A stretch of DNA of 64,000 nt from Nocardioides anomalus. GTDB lineage: Bacteria; Actinomycetota; Actinomycetes; Propionibacteriales; Nocardioidaceae. Shown piece after piece: positions 1 to 8,188 of this stretch. Position 1 is the stretch's first letter. The number at the start of each line of letters is the position of its first letter. The stretch lies in contig NZ_CP049257.1 in assembly GCF_011046535.1 (NCBI RefSeq), forward strand, positions 4,898,001 through 4,962,000. Reading direction: 5' to 3'. The notes under the pieces were generated by a model, which had not been told where the DNA came from, did not search any database, and saw only the letters and a list, made by a program, of their open reading frames with translations. The position numbers and the translations under genes are program-made.

Positions 1-222
1 GAGCGCGGGCACTGGAGCGCGGCCGAGCTGCTCGACATCGGCGCGCGCGGCGCCCGGATCGCGGTGGGGGAGCCGGCCGACCTGGTCACCCTCGACACCC
101 GCTCGCCGCGGACCAGCGACACGGGCGCGGACGAGCACACCGCGGTCTTCGCCGCGACCGGGGCCGACGTCACCCACGTGGTGGTCGGCGGCAGGGAGGT
201 GGACCTCACGTGGCCGTCCTGA
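1..222 (+). CDS. hutF: Formimidoylglutamate deiminase, C-terminal fragment
   Basis: Reading frame open from the window edge, leaving the last 73 residues. The visible part has the amidohydrolase C-terminal pattern: a [10 protein letters not shown] segment followed by [19 protein letters not shown], which closes the composite beta-sandwich. That ending is typical of HutF, which deiminates N-formimidoyl-L-glutamate in the five-step histidine degradation route. The stop overlaps the GTG start of hutI by 13 bases, so the two are translationally coupled. The catalytic metal-binding residues lie outside the window, so the HutF call rests on the tail and on the hutI neighbour; another amidohydrolase is possible but less likely. 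Confidence 0.8.
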   Translation, partial: ERGHWSAAELLDIGARGARIAVGEPADLVTLDTRSPRTSDTGADEHTAVFAATGADVTHVVVGGREVDLTWPS

Positions 223-1358
223 TCAGCGGCATCGCCGAGCTCACGACCCACGACGCGGAGCGGCCGGTCCTCGCGGACGCCGCGCTCGTCGTCGACGGCG
301 GTCACGTCGTGTGGGTCGGGGAGCGCGCAGGCGCACCCGCGGCCGACGAGGAGGTCGACGTCGCCGGCCGGGCGGTCGTCCCCGGGTTCGTGGACAGCCA
401 CAGCCACCTGGTCTTCGCCGGCGACCGGGCACCGGAGTTCGCGGCCCGGATGGCCGGCACGCCGTACGCCGCCGGCGGCATCCGCACCACCGTCGCCGCC
501 ACCCGCGCCGCCACCGACGAGCAGCTCACCGCGCACGTCGCGCGCCTGGTCCAGGAGATGCTCCGCCAGGGCACGACGACGTTCGAGACCAAGTCGGGCT
601 ACGGGCTGACCGTGCGCGACGAGGCCCGCAGCCTGGCCGTGGCCCGGCAGTTCACCGACGAGACGACGTTCCTCGGCGCGCACGTCGTGCCGGTGGAGTA
701 CGCCGACGACCCGGGCGGGTACGTCGACCTGGTCACCGGCCCGATGCTCGAGGCCGCGGCACCGCACGCGCGATGGGTGGACGCGTTCTGCGAGAGCGGC
801 GCCTTCGACGTGGACCAGGCCCGCGCGGTCCTGCACGCCGGCGAGGGAGCCGGCCTGCAGGGGCGCCTGCACGCCAGCCAGCTCGGCCCCGGCCCGGGCG
901 TGCTCCTGGCCGCCGAGCTCGGCCTGGCGGCGGTGGACCACTGCACCTACCTGACCGACGCGGACGTGACCGCGCTGGCGGACTCCGGGACGGTGGCCAC
1001 GCTGCTGCCGGGCGTGGAGTTCTCCACCCGGCAGCCCTACCCCGACGCGCGGCGCCTGCTGGACGCCGGCGTCACGGTGGCGCTGGCCAGCGACTGCAAC
1101 CCCGGATCGTCGTACACCAGCTCGGTGCCGTTCTGCGTCGCGCTGGCCGTCCGGGAGATGGGGATGACGCCCACCGAGGCCGTCCGCGCGGCCACCCTGG
1201 GCGGGGCCCGGGCGCTGCGGCGGGACGACGTCGGCCGGCTCACCGTCGGCGCCCGGGCGGACCTCGCCGTGCTCGACGCGCCCAGCGCCGTGCACCTGGC
1301 CTACCGGCCCGGCGTACCCCTCGTGACGGCCACCTGGGTGGCCGGACGCCCCGTCTGA
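210..1358 (+). CDS. hutI: Imidazolonepropionase
   Basis: Hydrolyses 4-imidazolone-5-propionate to N-formimidoyl-L-glutamate in cytosolic histidine degradation; the product is the substrate of HutF encoded just upstream. 382 residues, close to the usual 400. Family landmarks are the metal-binding HSH near residues 64-66 ([17 protein letters not shown]), His158 in GAHVVPVEY, His221 in the HASQLG segment, and Asp295 in [12 protein letters not shown]. The GTG start lies inside the end of hutF, giving coupled translation. The stop codon sits in a 22-base perfect palindrome that probably ends the hut transcript. Confidence 0.95.
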   Translation: MAVLISGIAELTTHDAERPVLADAALVVDGGHVVWVGERAGAPAADEEVDVAGRAVVPGFVDSHSHLVFAGDRAPEFAARMAGTPYAAGGIRTTVAATRAATDEQLTAHVARLVQEMLRQGTTTFETKSGYGLTVRDEARSLAVARQFTDETTFLGAHVVPVEYADDPGGYVDLVTGPMLEAAAPHARWVDAFCESGAFDVDQARAVLHAGEGAGLQGRLHASQLGPGPGVLLAAELGLAAVDHCTYLTDADVTALADSGTVATLLPGVEFSTRQPYPDARRLLDAGVTVALASDCNPGSSYTSSVPFCVALAVREMGMTPTEAVRAATLGGARALRRDDVGRLTVGARADLAVLDAPSAVHLAYRPGVPLVTATWVAGRPV

Positions 1359-1372
1359 GGTACCTCAGACGG
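1351..1372. terminator. Perfect 22-base palindrome over the hutI stop
   Basis: The two 11-base halves (left half CCGTCTGAGGT) are exact reverse complements and the hutI TGA lies within them. A hairpin here would end the hut operon, although no T-run follows. A second weaker inverted repeat follows (AGCCCCC at 1381-1387 pairing with GGGGGCT at 1411-1417), and the octamer TACCTCAG recurs at 1361-1368 and 1417-1424. The recurring octamer could instead be a regulator site for the next gene. Confidence 0.5.
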
Positions 1373-1470
1373 CCCTCCTCAGCCCCCAGATGGGGCGGCT
1401 TCCCGATGTGGGGGGCTACCTCAGGCGAGCACCTTGGTCATCACCAGCCGAACCGACCGAGGAGCACACC

Positions 1471-1608
1471 ATGTTCAACACCCCCGACACCTACCGGGCC
1501 GAGATCGAGTACCGCAGCGAGAAGATCCGTCGCGACATCGAGGGTCACCGCCGCGTCCGGTCGCCGTTCTCGCGGAAGGCCGCGCCGCGCACGCGCCAGG
1601 GCGCCTGA
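1471..1608 (+). CDS. Small basic protein of unknown function (45 aa)
   Basis: Short ORF, not recognised. It begins at ATG 1471 after a purine-rich GAGGAG about 7 bases upstream, which supports real translation. The product is charged: a helical RAEIEYRSEKIRRDIEGHRR segment, then a very basic tail rich in Arg, with no signal peptide or membrane segment. It sits 64 bases before the LuxR-type regulator and has its own leader with two inverted repeats, so it could be a separately transcribed small gene. Confidence 0.55.
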   Translation: MFNTPDTYRAEIEYRSEKIRRDIEGHRRVRSPFSRKAAPRTRQGA

Positions 1609-1672
1609 GCGGCGGGGCCCGAGCCTCGTGGCCGCGGAAACCGTCGAGCGGACGACCACAGAACACGCGATC

Positions 1673-4627
1673 ATGTCCGGCGTGGCGCACACGACCTCCC
1701 GGACCTTGATCGGCCGAGACGCCGAGCTGGGAGAGATCGCCTCCCTGCTCGGCGTCCGGTCGTCCGCGTCCGGAGCGGGCGAGCGCACCCACGTCGTGCT
1801 GTCCGGGGACGCCGGCGTGGGCAAGACCCGGCTGCTGACCGAGCTGCGCGACCTGGCCGTGGCCGAGGGCTGGCGCGTGGTGGCCGGGCACTGCCTGGAC
1901 TTCGGCGACAGCGCGCTGGCCTACCTGCCCTTCTCCGAGCTGCTCGGCCGGCTGGACGCCGAGCTGCCCGAGGCGGTGCGCCGGGTGGCCGACGCCCACC
2001 CGGCCCTGGCCCGGCTGCAGCCGGGACGCCGGACCATGGACGGCGCGCCCGGGCGCTCGGGCGGCGACGTGGTCGACCGTTCCGCCCTCTTCGCCGCGGT
2101 GCACGCGCTGCTCGAGGAGTGCGCCCAGGACGCCCCGCTGCTCGTCGTCGTCGAGGACTGCCACTGGGCCGACCAGTCGAGCCGGGACCTGCTCAGCTTC
2201 CTGTTCTCCCGGCCCTTCGAGGGCCCGGTGGCCCTGGTGGCGTCGTACCGCTCCGACGACCTGCACCGCCGCCACCCGCTGCGCCGCCAGGTGGCCGAGT
2301 GGTCGCGGCTGCGCGGCGTCGGACGGGTCGCGCTCGCCCCGCTCGGCGACGAGCAGGTGCGCCTGCTGGTGGCGAGCCTGTCCACCGAGGGGATCGGCGA
2401 GCGGGAGCTCAGCGCGATCGTGCGGCGCGCGGAGGGCAACGCCTTCTTCGTCGAGGAGCTGGTGGGCGCGGCCAGCCAGCCGGGCAGCTGGGTGCCCGAC
2501 GACCTGGCCGACGTGCTGCTGGTGCGGCTGGACCGGCTCAGCGACGGCGCCCGCCAGGTGGTGCGCGTGGCCAGCGTGGCCGGCCGCAAGGTGGCGCACG
2601 ACCTGCTCGTCGCGGCGTCCGGGCTGAGCGAGGCCGAGCTGGACGAGGGGCTGCGCCAGGCCGTGGAGATGAACCTCCTGGTCCCCGGCGACGGCGCCTA
2701 CTCCTTCCGGCACGCCCTGCTCGGCGAGGCCGTGTACGACGACCTGCTGCCCGGGGAGCGGGTCCGGCTGCACGCGCAGTACGCCGAGGCGCTGCGCGCC
2801 GGCACCGGCCGCGGCACCGCCGCCGAGCTGGCCCGCCACGCCCGGCTCGCGCACGACCTCGACACCGCCCTCGACGCCAGCATCCGCGCGGGCGACGAGG
2901 CCATGGCCGTGGCCGGCGCCGACGAGGCCGCCCGCCACTACGAGCAGGCGCTGGAGCTGCTCGAGGAACCGGCCCGTCGCAGCGCCACCGACGTGGACGT
3001 GGCGGCGCTCGCCGCCAGCGCCGCCGAGGCCCTCACCAGCTCCGGTCAGCCCACCCGGGCCGCCGCGCTGCTCGGGGAGCAGCTGGCCCGGCTGCCCGAG
3101 GACGCCCCGGCCGCCGCGCGCGCACAGCTGCTCGCCGTGCGGGCGGAGACGCTGATGCTCACCGAGGCCTACGAGGAGGACGTGCCGGAGCTGGTCCGCG
3201 CGGCCGTCGCCCTCATGCCCGAGGACGCCGGCGCGCTGCGGGCCCAGGTGCTGGCCATCCAGGCGCGGGTGCTCACGGCGTACGAGCACTTCGACGAGGC
3301 CCAGGCCGTCGGTCTCGAGGCCCTGGCCATGGCCGAGCGGCTCGACCTGCACGAGCTGGCCTCCGACGTCATCACCACGATGAGCAACCTCAAGAAGGCC
3401 GGGCCCAAGGACGCGCTCCGCTCGGCGCTGGTCGAGGCCGTCGAGCGCGCCGTGGAGACCGGTGCGGTGCACGCGGAGCTGCGGGCGCGCTACTTCCTCG
3501 GGCGCTCCTTCGAGGACTGGGGTGAGTGGGCGCAGGCCGAGACGTGGTTCCGCAGCGCCATCAAGGCCGCGCGCGCCGCCGGGCTGCCCTACGCGCCGTA
3601 CGGCTTCGAGTCTCGTTGGCAGCTGGCCTGGATCAAGACCGTCGACGGCGACTGGGACGAGGCGCTGCGGCTGACCGACACCACGGCCGAGCAGGCGCCG
3701 CCGATCCCGACCGCCATGCTCGAGTCCGTCGCCCTGCTCGTCGAGGTCGGCCGCGGCGCGCCCGTCGGCGACCGCGCCCGCGCGCTGCGCCGGATCTGGG
3801 AGCTCGAGGGCTCGGTGGCGATCCACTCCGCCGTGGCCGAGCTCGCCGACGCCGCCCGCGCCGACGACCCCGCCGCCGTACTCGCCGTCTACCGCGACGT
3901 CGTCGAGCTGCTCGGCCGGATCTGGCACCCGTGGTTCAGCGCCCGGATCCGCCTGGCCGCCCTCGCCGCCGGCGCCGTCGCCGACGCGCTGCCCCGCGTC
4001 CCGACCGCCGAGCGCGCGGCGTACGTCGGGGAGGTCGCGCGCCTGCACGGCGAGGGCCACACCGTGCTGCAGAAGTACACCGACCCCTCCGGCCACTGGG
4101 GACCCGAGGGCCGCGCCTGGGTCAAGCGCCTCGACGCCGAGACGCTGCGCGCCCGCTGGCTCGCCGGCGTCGACGCCCCGCCCCAGGACGCCCTGGTCGA
4201 GGCCTGGCGCGAGGCCGAGCAGCTGTACGCCGACTTCGGTCACGTCCACGAGACCGCCGCCGTGCGCACCGTGCTGGCCGGGATCCTGCGCGCCACCGGC
4301 GACACCGCCGGCGCCCGCGAGCTCGGCGACCTCGCCCGGGAGGCCGCCACCCGCCTCGGCGCCCAGCCGCTGCTGGACCGGCTCCGCGCGCAGGGCTCGG
4401 CGCCGGCCCGCGCCGCCGACGGCCCGGCCTCCGACGCGCTCACGCCGCGCGAGACCGAGATCCTGGCGCTGGTCGCCGACGGCCGCAGCAACGGCGAGAT
4501 CGGCAAGCAGCTCTTCATCAGCGCCAAGACCGTGTCCGTGCACGTGAGCAACATCCTGGGCAAGCTCGGCGCCGCCGGCCGGACCGAGGCCGCCGCCATC
4601 GCGCGGCGGCGGGGGTTGCTGGACTGA
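1673..4627 (+). CDS. LuxR-family large ATP-binding (LAL/MalT-like) transcriptional regulator
   Basis: About 984 residues with LAL architecture. An N-terminal AAA-type ATPase has Walker A GDAGVGKT near residues 45-52 and a Walker B-like LLVVVEDCHWAD near 157-168. A long helical, TPR-like central region follows. The C-terminal 62 residues form a LuxR/GerE helix-turn-helix (LTPRETEILALVADGRSNGEI). Such proteins are ATP-dependent activators whose ligand is usually unknown. ATG 1673 is chosen because conserved sequence (TLIGRDAELGEI) starts soon after; GTG 1628 is an in-frame alternative adding 15 residues. The open frame extends much further upstream only because of GC-rich codon bias. Target genes cannot be read from the sequence. 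Confidence 0.9.
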   Translation: MSGVAHTTSRTLIGRDAELGEIASLLGVRSSASGAGERTHVVLSGDAGVGKTRLLTELRDLAVAEGWRVVAGHCLDFGDSALAYLPFSELLGRLDAELPEAVRRVADAHPALARLQPGRRTMDGAPGRSGGDVVDRSALFAAVHALLEECAQDAPLLVVVEDCHWADQSSRDLLSFLFSRPFEGPVALVASYRSDDLHRRHPLRRQVAEWSRLRGVGRVALAPLGDEQVRLLVASLSTEGIGERELSAIVRRAEGNAFFVEELVGAASQPGSWVPDDLADVLLVRLDRLSDGARQVVRVASVAGRKVAHDLLVAASGLSEAELDEGLRQAVEMNLLVPGDGAYSFRHALLGEAVYDDLLPGERVRLHAQYAEALRAGTGRGTAAELARHARLAHDLDTALDASIRAGDEAMAVAGADEAARHYEQALELLEEPARRSATDVDVAALAASAAEALTSSGQPTRAAALLGEQLARLPEDAPAAARAQLLAVRAETLMLTEAYEEDVPELVRAAVALMPEDAGALRAQVLAIQARVLTAYEHFDEAQAVGLEALAMAERLDLHELASDVITTMSNLKKAGPKDALRSALVEAVERAVETGAVHAELRARYFLGRSFEDWGEWAQAETWFRSAIKAARAAGLPYAPYGFESRWQLAWIKTVDGDWDEALRLTDTTAEQAPPIPTAMLESVALLVEVGRGAPVGDRARALRRIWELEGSVAIHSAVAELADAARADDPAAVLAVYRDVVELLGRIWHPWFSARIRLAALAAGAVADALPRVPTAERAAYVGEVARLHGEGHTVLQKYTDPSGHWGPEGRAWVKRLDAETLRARWLAGVDAPPQDALVEAWREAEQLYADFGHVHETAAVRTVLAGILRATGDTAGARELGDLAREAATRLGAQPLLDRLRAQGSAPARAADGPASDALTPRETEILALVADGRSNGEIGKQLFISAKTVSVHVSNILGKLGAAGRTEAAAIARRRGLLD

Positions 4628-4646
4628 CCTGGGGTACCTCGGAGCC

Positions 4647-5078
4647 ATGGCACTCATCGAGAGCAACGGCTTCGCCCACGTCCGACTGACCGTCCGCGAC
4701 ATCGAGCGGTCGAAGGCGTTCTACGACCAGGTCTTCGGCTGGCCCACGGCGGTCGACGCGTCCGAGAAGGCCGGGCAGCCGGGGGTCGAGCAGTCGCAGG
4801 AGGACTTCTACGGCGGCGTCGTCTACCAGACCCCGCAGGGCACCCTGTTCGGGCTGCGGCCGGTGGGGTCGGACGCCTTCGACTCCGAGCGCACCGGGCT
4901 CGACCACGTGAGCTTCGCGGTGGCCTCCCGGGGCGACCTCGAGGCCGCCGCCGAGGCGCTGTCCGGGGCCGGGATCGCGCACGGTGACGTGACCGACCTC
5001 GACGACGCCGGGATGGCCATCCTGTCCTTCCAGGACCCCGACGACATCAACGTCGAGCTGACCGCCCCGCTCGGCTGA
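4647..5078 (+). CDS. VOC-family (glyoxalase/dioxygenase fold) protein
   Basis: 143 residues with two beta-alpha-beta-beta-beta modules. Metal-ligand candidates are His in GFAHVRLTVRD (about residue 13), His in TGLDHVSFAV (about 88) and Glu in DINVELTAPLG near the end. VOC members include glyoxalases, extradiol dioxygenases and resistance proteins; the sequence does not say which. It starts 19 bases after the LuxR-type regulator and may share its transcript, or use the short spacer containing GGGTACCTCGG. Confidence 0.85.
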   Translation: MALIESNGFAHVRLTVRDIERSKAFYDQVFGWPTAVDASEKAGQPGVEQSQEDFYGGVVYQTPQGTLFGLRPVGSDAFDSERTGLDHVSFAVASRGDLEAAAEALSGAGIAHGDVTDLDDAGMAILSFQDPDDINVELTAPLG

Positions 5079-5153
5079 GCCCGGGGTGTACAGGCAGGTG
5101 GCACGGGTACTTCACTGTCCTCAGACCCACCCGTCCGAACCCTTGGAGGAAGC

Positions 5154-5384
5154 ATGGCTGACGCACCGCTCGACGACGACGACATGACGACCAGCCCGAC
5201 CGAGGGCGGAGGCGGCGACGGCTCCGCCGACGGCGTCGACGCGGGACCCGGTCCCGACACGGGCCCGGCCGACTCCGGTGACGCGGACGGCTCGGACGGC
5301 GACGCTTCCGACGGCGACGCCACCGACACCGTGGACGGCGACGGCTCCGACGGCGGCGACGCCGACGGGACGGACGCGTCCTGA
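5154..5384 (+). CDS. Asp/Gly-rich low-complexity small protein (76 aa)
   Basis: Extremely acidic peptide, about one third Asp, whose C-terminal half is made of irregular DGD, DGS and DGT units (for example SDGDASDGDATDTVDGDG). There are almost no basic residues, no Cys, and no signal peptide. A strong Shine-Dalgarno TTGGAGGAAGC directly precedes ATG 5154, arguing that it is translated. Its stop overlaps the proposed start of the JmjC/Cupin_4 oxygenase gene, so the two are coupled. Since such oxygenases hydroxylate peptide residues, the peptide could be a substrate, a precursor or a metal-binding partner. That role is inference; it matches no family I know. Confidence 0.7.
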   Translation: MADAPLDDDDMTTSPTEGGGGDGSADGVDAGPGPDTGPADSGDADGSDGDASDGDATDTVDGDGSDGGDADGTDAS

Positions 5385-6505
5385 GCGCACTCGACCGACT
5401 GACCGGTGACGCCCAGACCTTCCGCGAGAAGGTCTGGGCGTCGCGGGTCCACCACCACCAGGTCGACCCGGACGAGCTCGCGGCGTACCTGTCGCTCGAG
5501 GACGCCGACCGGCTGCTGACGTCGACGGCGATCCGGACCCCAGAGGTCCGGCTCGTGCGGCAGGGCGAGGTCCTGCCGGAGTCGGCCTACACCCGCGGCG
5601 CCACCATCACCGGGCGCGCGCTGACCGGGCTGGTCGACGGGCGCAAGGCCGTGGAGGAGTTCCGCAACGGCGCGACGGTGGTCTTCCAGGGCCTGCACCG
5701 TTCGTTCCCGCCGCTGGTCGAGCTGATCGCCGAGCTCGAGACCGAGCTCGGGCACCCGTGCCAGGCCAACGCCTACCTGACGCCGCCGGGCTCGCAGGGC
5801 TTCGGCGTGCACTCCGACACCCACGACGTCTTCGTGCTCCAGACCGCGGGCCGCAAGCAGTGGGAGCTGCACCCGCCCGAGGGGGAGGAGCACCCGCTCC
5901 TCGAGCCGGGCCACGTCATGTACCTCCCCACCGGCACCCCGCACGCGGCCCGCGCGCAGGACACCGTCTCGCTGCACGTCACCATCGGCATCAACCAGCT
6001 CACCTGGCGCGGCCTGGTCCAGCGGGCGCTCGCGTCGCTGGCCAACGAGGTCCCCGACGACCACCTGCCGGCGGGCTACCTCGACGACCCGCAGACCCTG
6101 GCCCACCAGATCGGACGGCACCTCTCCGACATCGCCGACCGGCTCCGCGACATCGACCCGGCCCGCGAGGCCGAGCGCGAGGTGCGCCGGTTCCTCACCT
6201 CGCGCCCCCCGCGCCTGGAGGGTGCGCTGGTCGACGGGCTGGCCGTGGCCGACCTCGACGACGACACCCTGCTGAGGCGACGCCCGGGCGCACCCTGCGT
6301 GCTGGTCGACCGCGGCGAGCAGCTCGAGGTCCTCCTCGGTGACCGCACGCTCACCGTGCCGGCCCGGCTGCGCGAGGCCCTGGAGGTGGTCAGGAGCCAC
6401 GACCGGCTCCGTCCGCGCGACCTGCCGCTGGACGAGCAGAGCCGGGTCGTGCTGGCCCGGCGCCTGGTCCGCGAGGGGCTGCTCAGGACCGTCCCTGAAC
6501 AATGA
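5381..6505 (+). CDS. JmjC/Cupin_4-type 2-oxoglutarate Fe(II) oxygenase (ribosomal-oxygenase-like)
   Basis: 374 residues from the proposed CTG start at 5381. The Cupin_4 core reads ANAYLTPPGSQGFGVHSDTHD followed by VFVLQTAGRKQW; HxD ligands are His144 and Asp146 and the distal His is His188 in LPTGTPHAA. This matches YcfD/NO66/MINA-type protein hydroxylases, which act on Arg or His of ribosomal proteins. A C-terminal winged-helix-like region follows. The first conventional in-frame start, GTG 5555, would remove about 58 residues of related-looking sequence, so a CTG start overlapping the upstream TGA is preferred. The Asp-rich peptide just upstream and the Fe-S protein 4 bases downstream suggest an operon. 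Confidence 0.85.
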   Translation: MSALDRLTGDAQTFREKVWASRVHHHQVDPDELAAYLSLEDADRLLTSTAIRTPEVRLVRQGEVLPESAYTRGATITGRALTGLVDGRKAVEEFRNGATVVFQGLHRSFPPLVELIAELETELGHPCQANAYLTPPGSQGFGVHSDTHDVFVLQTAGRKQWELHPPEGEEHPLLEPGHVMYLPTGTPHAARAQDTVSLHVTIGINQLTWRGLVQRALASLANEVPDDHLPAGYLDDPQTLAHQIGRHLSDIADRLRDIDPAREAEREVRRFLTSRPPRLEGALVDGLAVADLDDDTLLRRRPGAPCVLVDRGEQLEVLLGDRTLTVPARLREALEVVRSHDRLRPRDLPLDEQSRVVLARRLVREGLLRTVPEQ

Positions 6506-6509
6506 CCAG

Positions 6510-7403
6510 GTGACCTTCCGCTGCGCCGCCGCCAGCGAGGAGCGCACCGAGTCGATGGCCGGGACGGCCTCGCAGGTGCGGGCCTTCCTGCTGGTCGAGC
6601 ACCCCGGCCCGTGGGGTGTCGACGCGCTCACCGACGCGCGGATGCCTGACGGAATCGGCCCGGAGCTGCGCGCCCGCACCAAGGCGCTGCGGATCAAGGC
6701 CGCGCTCATCCGTCGCCCGGGCGGGGCGTCCAGGCGGACCGAGGGCGTCCGCGTCTTCGCGGCGTACGCCGACCCGACCGCGCCCCGGCTCGAGACGACG
6801 GTCCTCGACGACCTGGCCCAGGTGCACGACCTCGACCTCGACGCCCTGGCCGCCGGCCGCGAGCTCGGCCTCGAGCGCCACGACGAGCCCGTCATCGCGG
6901 TCTGCACCCACGGCCGGCACGACACCTGCTGCGCCGAGCGCGGCCGCCCGGTCGCGGCCGGGCTGGCCGAGGCCTTCCCGGACGAGACCTGGGAGTCCAG
7001 CCACGTCGGCGGCGACCGGTTCGCGGCCAACGTCGTGGTCCTGCCGCACGGCCTCTACTACGGCCGCCTCCAGCCCGACACCGCCCGCGGGATGGCCCGG
7101 CTGCTGCGCGCCGGCGAGGTCGACCTCGACCACCTGCGCGGCCGCTCGGCGTACGCCACCGCGGTGCAGGCCGCGGAGATCGCCCTGCGCCGCTGGACCG
7201 ACGAGCGTCGCCTGGACGGCGTCCGCTTCGTGTCCCGGGACGTCGACGAGGCCCGCACGGACGCGGTCTTCGCCATCGAGGACCGCCAGTACGCCGTCAC
7301 GGTGGTCAGCACCCGCAGCGAGGCTCTGCAGCAGCTCACCTGCCGGGCCCTGCGCGAGAACCCCGTCATGCACCACGAGGTCACCGAGATCCGGGCCCTG
7401 TGA
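6510..7403 (+). CDS. Sucrase/ferredoxin-like (Apd1/Aim32 type) thioredoxin-fold Fe-S protein
   Basis: 297 residues from GTG 6510; the start is chosen because homologues begin with an FRCAAAS-like stretch and AGTASQVRAFLLVEHPGPWG follows. Candidate cluster ligands lie in CTHGRHDTCCAERG (Cys132, Cys140, Cys141), and the downstream SSHVGGDRFAANVVVLPHG carries the conserved His residues. The family folds like thioredoxin-type ferredoxins and is presumed to bind a [2Fe-2S] cluster for electron transfer. The TGA overlaps the UbiA GTG by 4 bases, tying it to the lipid-biosynthesis operon, where it could supply electrons. The partner is unknown. Confidence 0.8.
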   Translation: MTFRCAAASEERTESMAGTASQVRAFLLVEHPGPWGVDALTDARMPDGIGPELRARTKALRIKAALIRRPGGASRRTEGVRVFAAYADPTAPRLETTVLDDLAQVHDLDLDALAAGRELGLERHDEPVIAVCTHGRHDTCCAERGRPVAAGLAEAFPDETWESSHVGGDRFAANVVVLPHGLYYGRLQPDTARGMARLLRAGEVDLDHLRGRSAYATAVQAAEIALRRWTDERRLDGVRFVSRDVDEARTDAVFAIEDRQYAVTVVSTRSEALQQLTCRALRENPVMHHEVTEIRAL

Positions 7404-8188
7404 CCCTCCTCCGCGCCGCGCACCCCGGCCCCGCGCTGGCGGTCACGGTGCTGGCCGCGCTGCTCGCGGCCTCCTTCGACCTCGGTCCGGGCACCGGCGT
7501 GCTGGTCGTGGCCGCCGTCCTCACCGGCCAGCTGTCCATCGGCTGGTCCAACGACCTGGTCGACCTGGCCCGCGACCGCGCGGTCGGCCGCACCGACAAG
7601 CCGCTGGTCGACGGCAGCGTCTCGCCCACCGCAGCACGGGCCGCCTGCGCGGTCGTCGTGGTGGCCACCGTGCCGCTCTCGCTGGCCTGCGGCTGGCTGG
7701 CCGGCGCCGTCCACCTGGTCTGCGTCGCCGCCGGCTGGGTCTACAACCTCGGCGCCAAGGCCACGCCCCTCTCCTGGCTGCCCTACGCCGTCGCGTTCGG
7801 AGGACTCCCCGTGTACGTCTCCCTCACCGCCGACCCCGACACCGCCCCCGCGTGGTGGCTGCCGGCGGCCGGCGCCCTGCTCGGCGTCGGTGCGCACGTG
7901 GTCAACGTGCTGCCCGACCTCGACGACGACGCGGCCACCGGCGTGCGCGGGCTCCCGCACCGGCTCGGCCGCCGCTGGAGCCCGATGGCGGCCGCGGTGG
8001 TCCTCGTGGCCGCGGCGCTGGTCATCGTGCTCGGCGCACCGGTCGACTCCGGCGCCGTCGCCACCCTCGCGCTGCTGGTCACGGCCGGGCTGGCCGCGGT
8101 CGCGCTGCTCGCGCACGGCCGGGCGCCGTTCCGCGCGGCCGTCGCGATGGCCCTGGTGGACGTGGCGATGCTGGTGTGGGCCCGGTGA
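7400..8188 (+). CDS. UbiA-family prenyltransferase
   Basis: 262-residue membrane protein with about eight hydrophobic helices. The first prenyl-diphosphate/Mg motif is NDLVDLARD (Asn51, Asp52, Asp55, Asp59) and the second acidic motif is DLDDD near 173-177. The family transfers isoprenyl chains from diphosphates to aromatic or lipid acceptors at the membrane. It overlaps the genes on both sides by 4 bases and lies beside a geranylgeranyl-reductase-like enzyme, a type III PKS and an IPP isomerase. A phenolic or quinone acceptor made by the PKS is therefore the simplest guess. Acceptor and chain length cannot be read from sequence. Confidence 0.88.
   Translation: MTLLRAAHPGPALAVTVLAALLAASFDLGPGTGVLVVAAVLTGQLSIGWSNDLVDLARDRAVGRTDKPLVDGSVSPTAARAACAVVVVATVPLSLACGWLAGAVHLVCVAAGWVYNLGAKATPLSWLPYAVAFGGLPVYVSLTADPDTAPAWWLPAAGALLGVGAHVVNVLPDLDDDAATGVRGLPHRLGRRWSPMAAAVVLVAAALVIVLGAPVDSGAVATLALLVTAGLAAVALLAHGRAPFRAAVAMALVDVAMLVWAR

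Noticed and set aside
311..1672. Upstream extension of the LuxR-type regulator frame across hutI
   Set aside because: The extension is Arg/Pro/Gly-rich and is the shifted frame of hutI; homology to LAL regulators begins only after 1673.
4630..4642. GGGTACCTCGG before the VOC gene as another copy of the hutI palindrome
   Set aside because: Only GGTACCTC is shared with 1359-1366, and the palindrome is lost; chance match is likely.
1475..4702. 1075-codon antisense open frame opposite the LuxR-type regulator
   Set aside because: Product is low-complexity Gly/Ala/Arg/Gln with no domain; GC-rich codon bias keeps the antisense frame open. The sense strand carries clear Walker and LuxR motifs.
5154..5384. 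Asp-rich ORF as a pure codon-bias artefact
   Set aside because: Kept as a gene because a strong Shine-Dalgarno precedes its ATG and it overlaps the next gene in the usual operon manner; doubt is reflected in its confidence.
4823..7030. 735-codon minus-strand frame
   Set aside because: Ser/Arg/Pro-rich shadow of the VOC, oxygenase and Fe-S genes; no ribosome site or motif.
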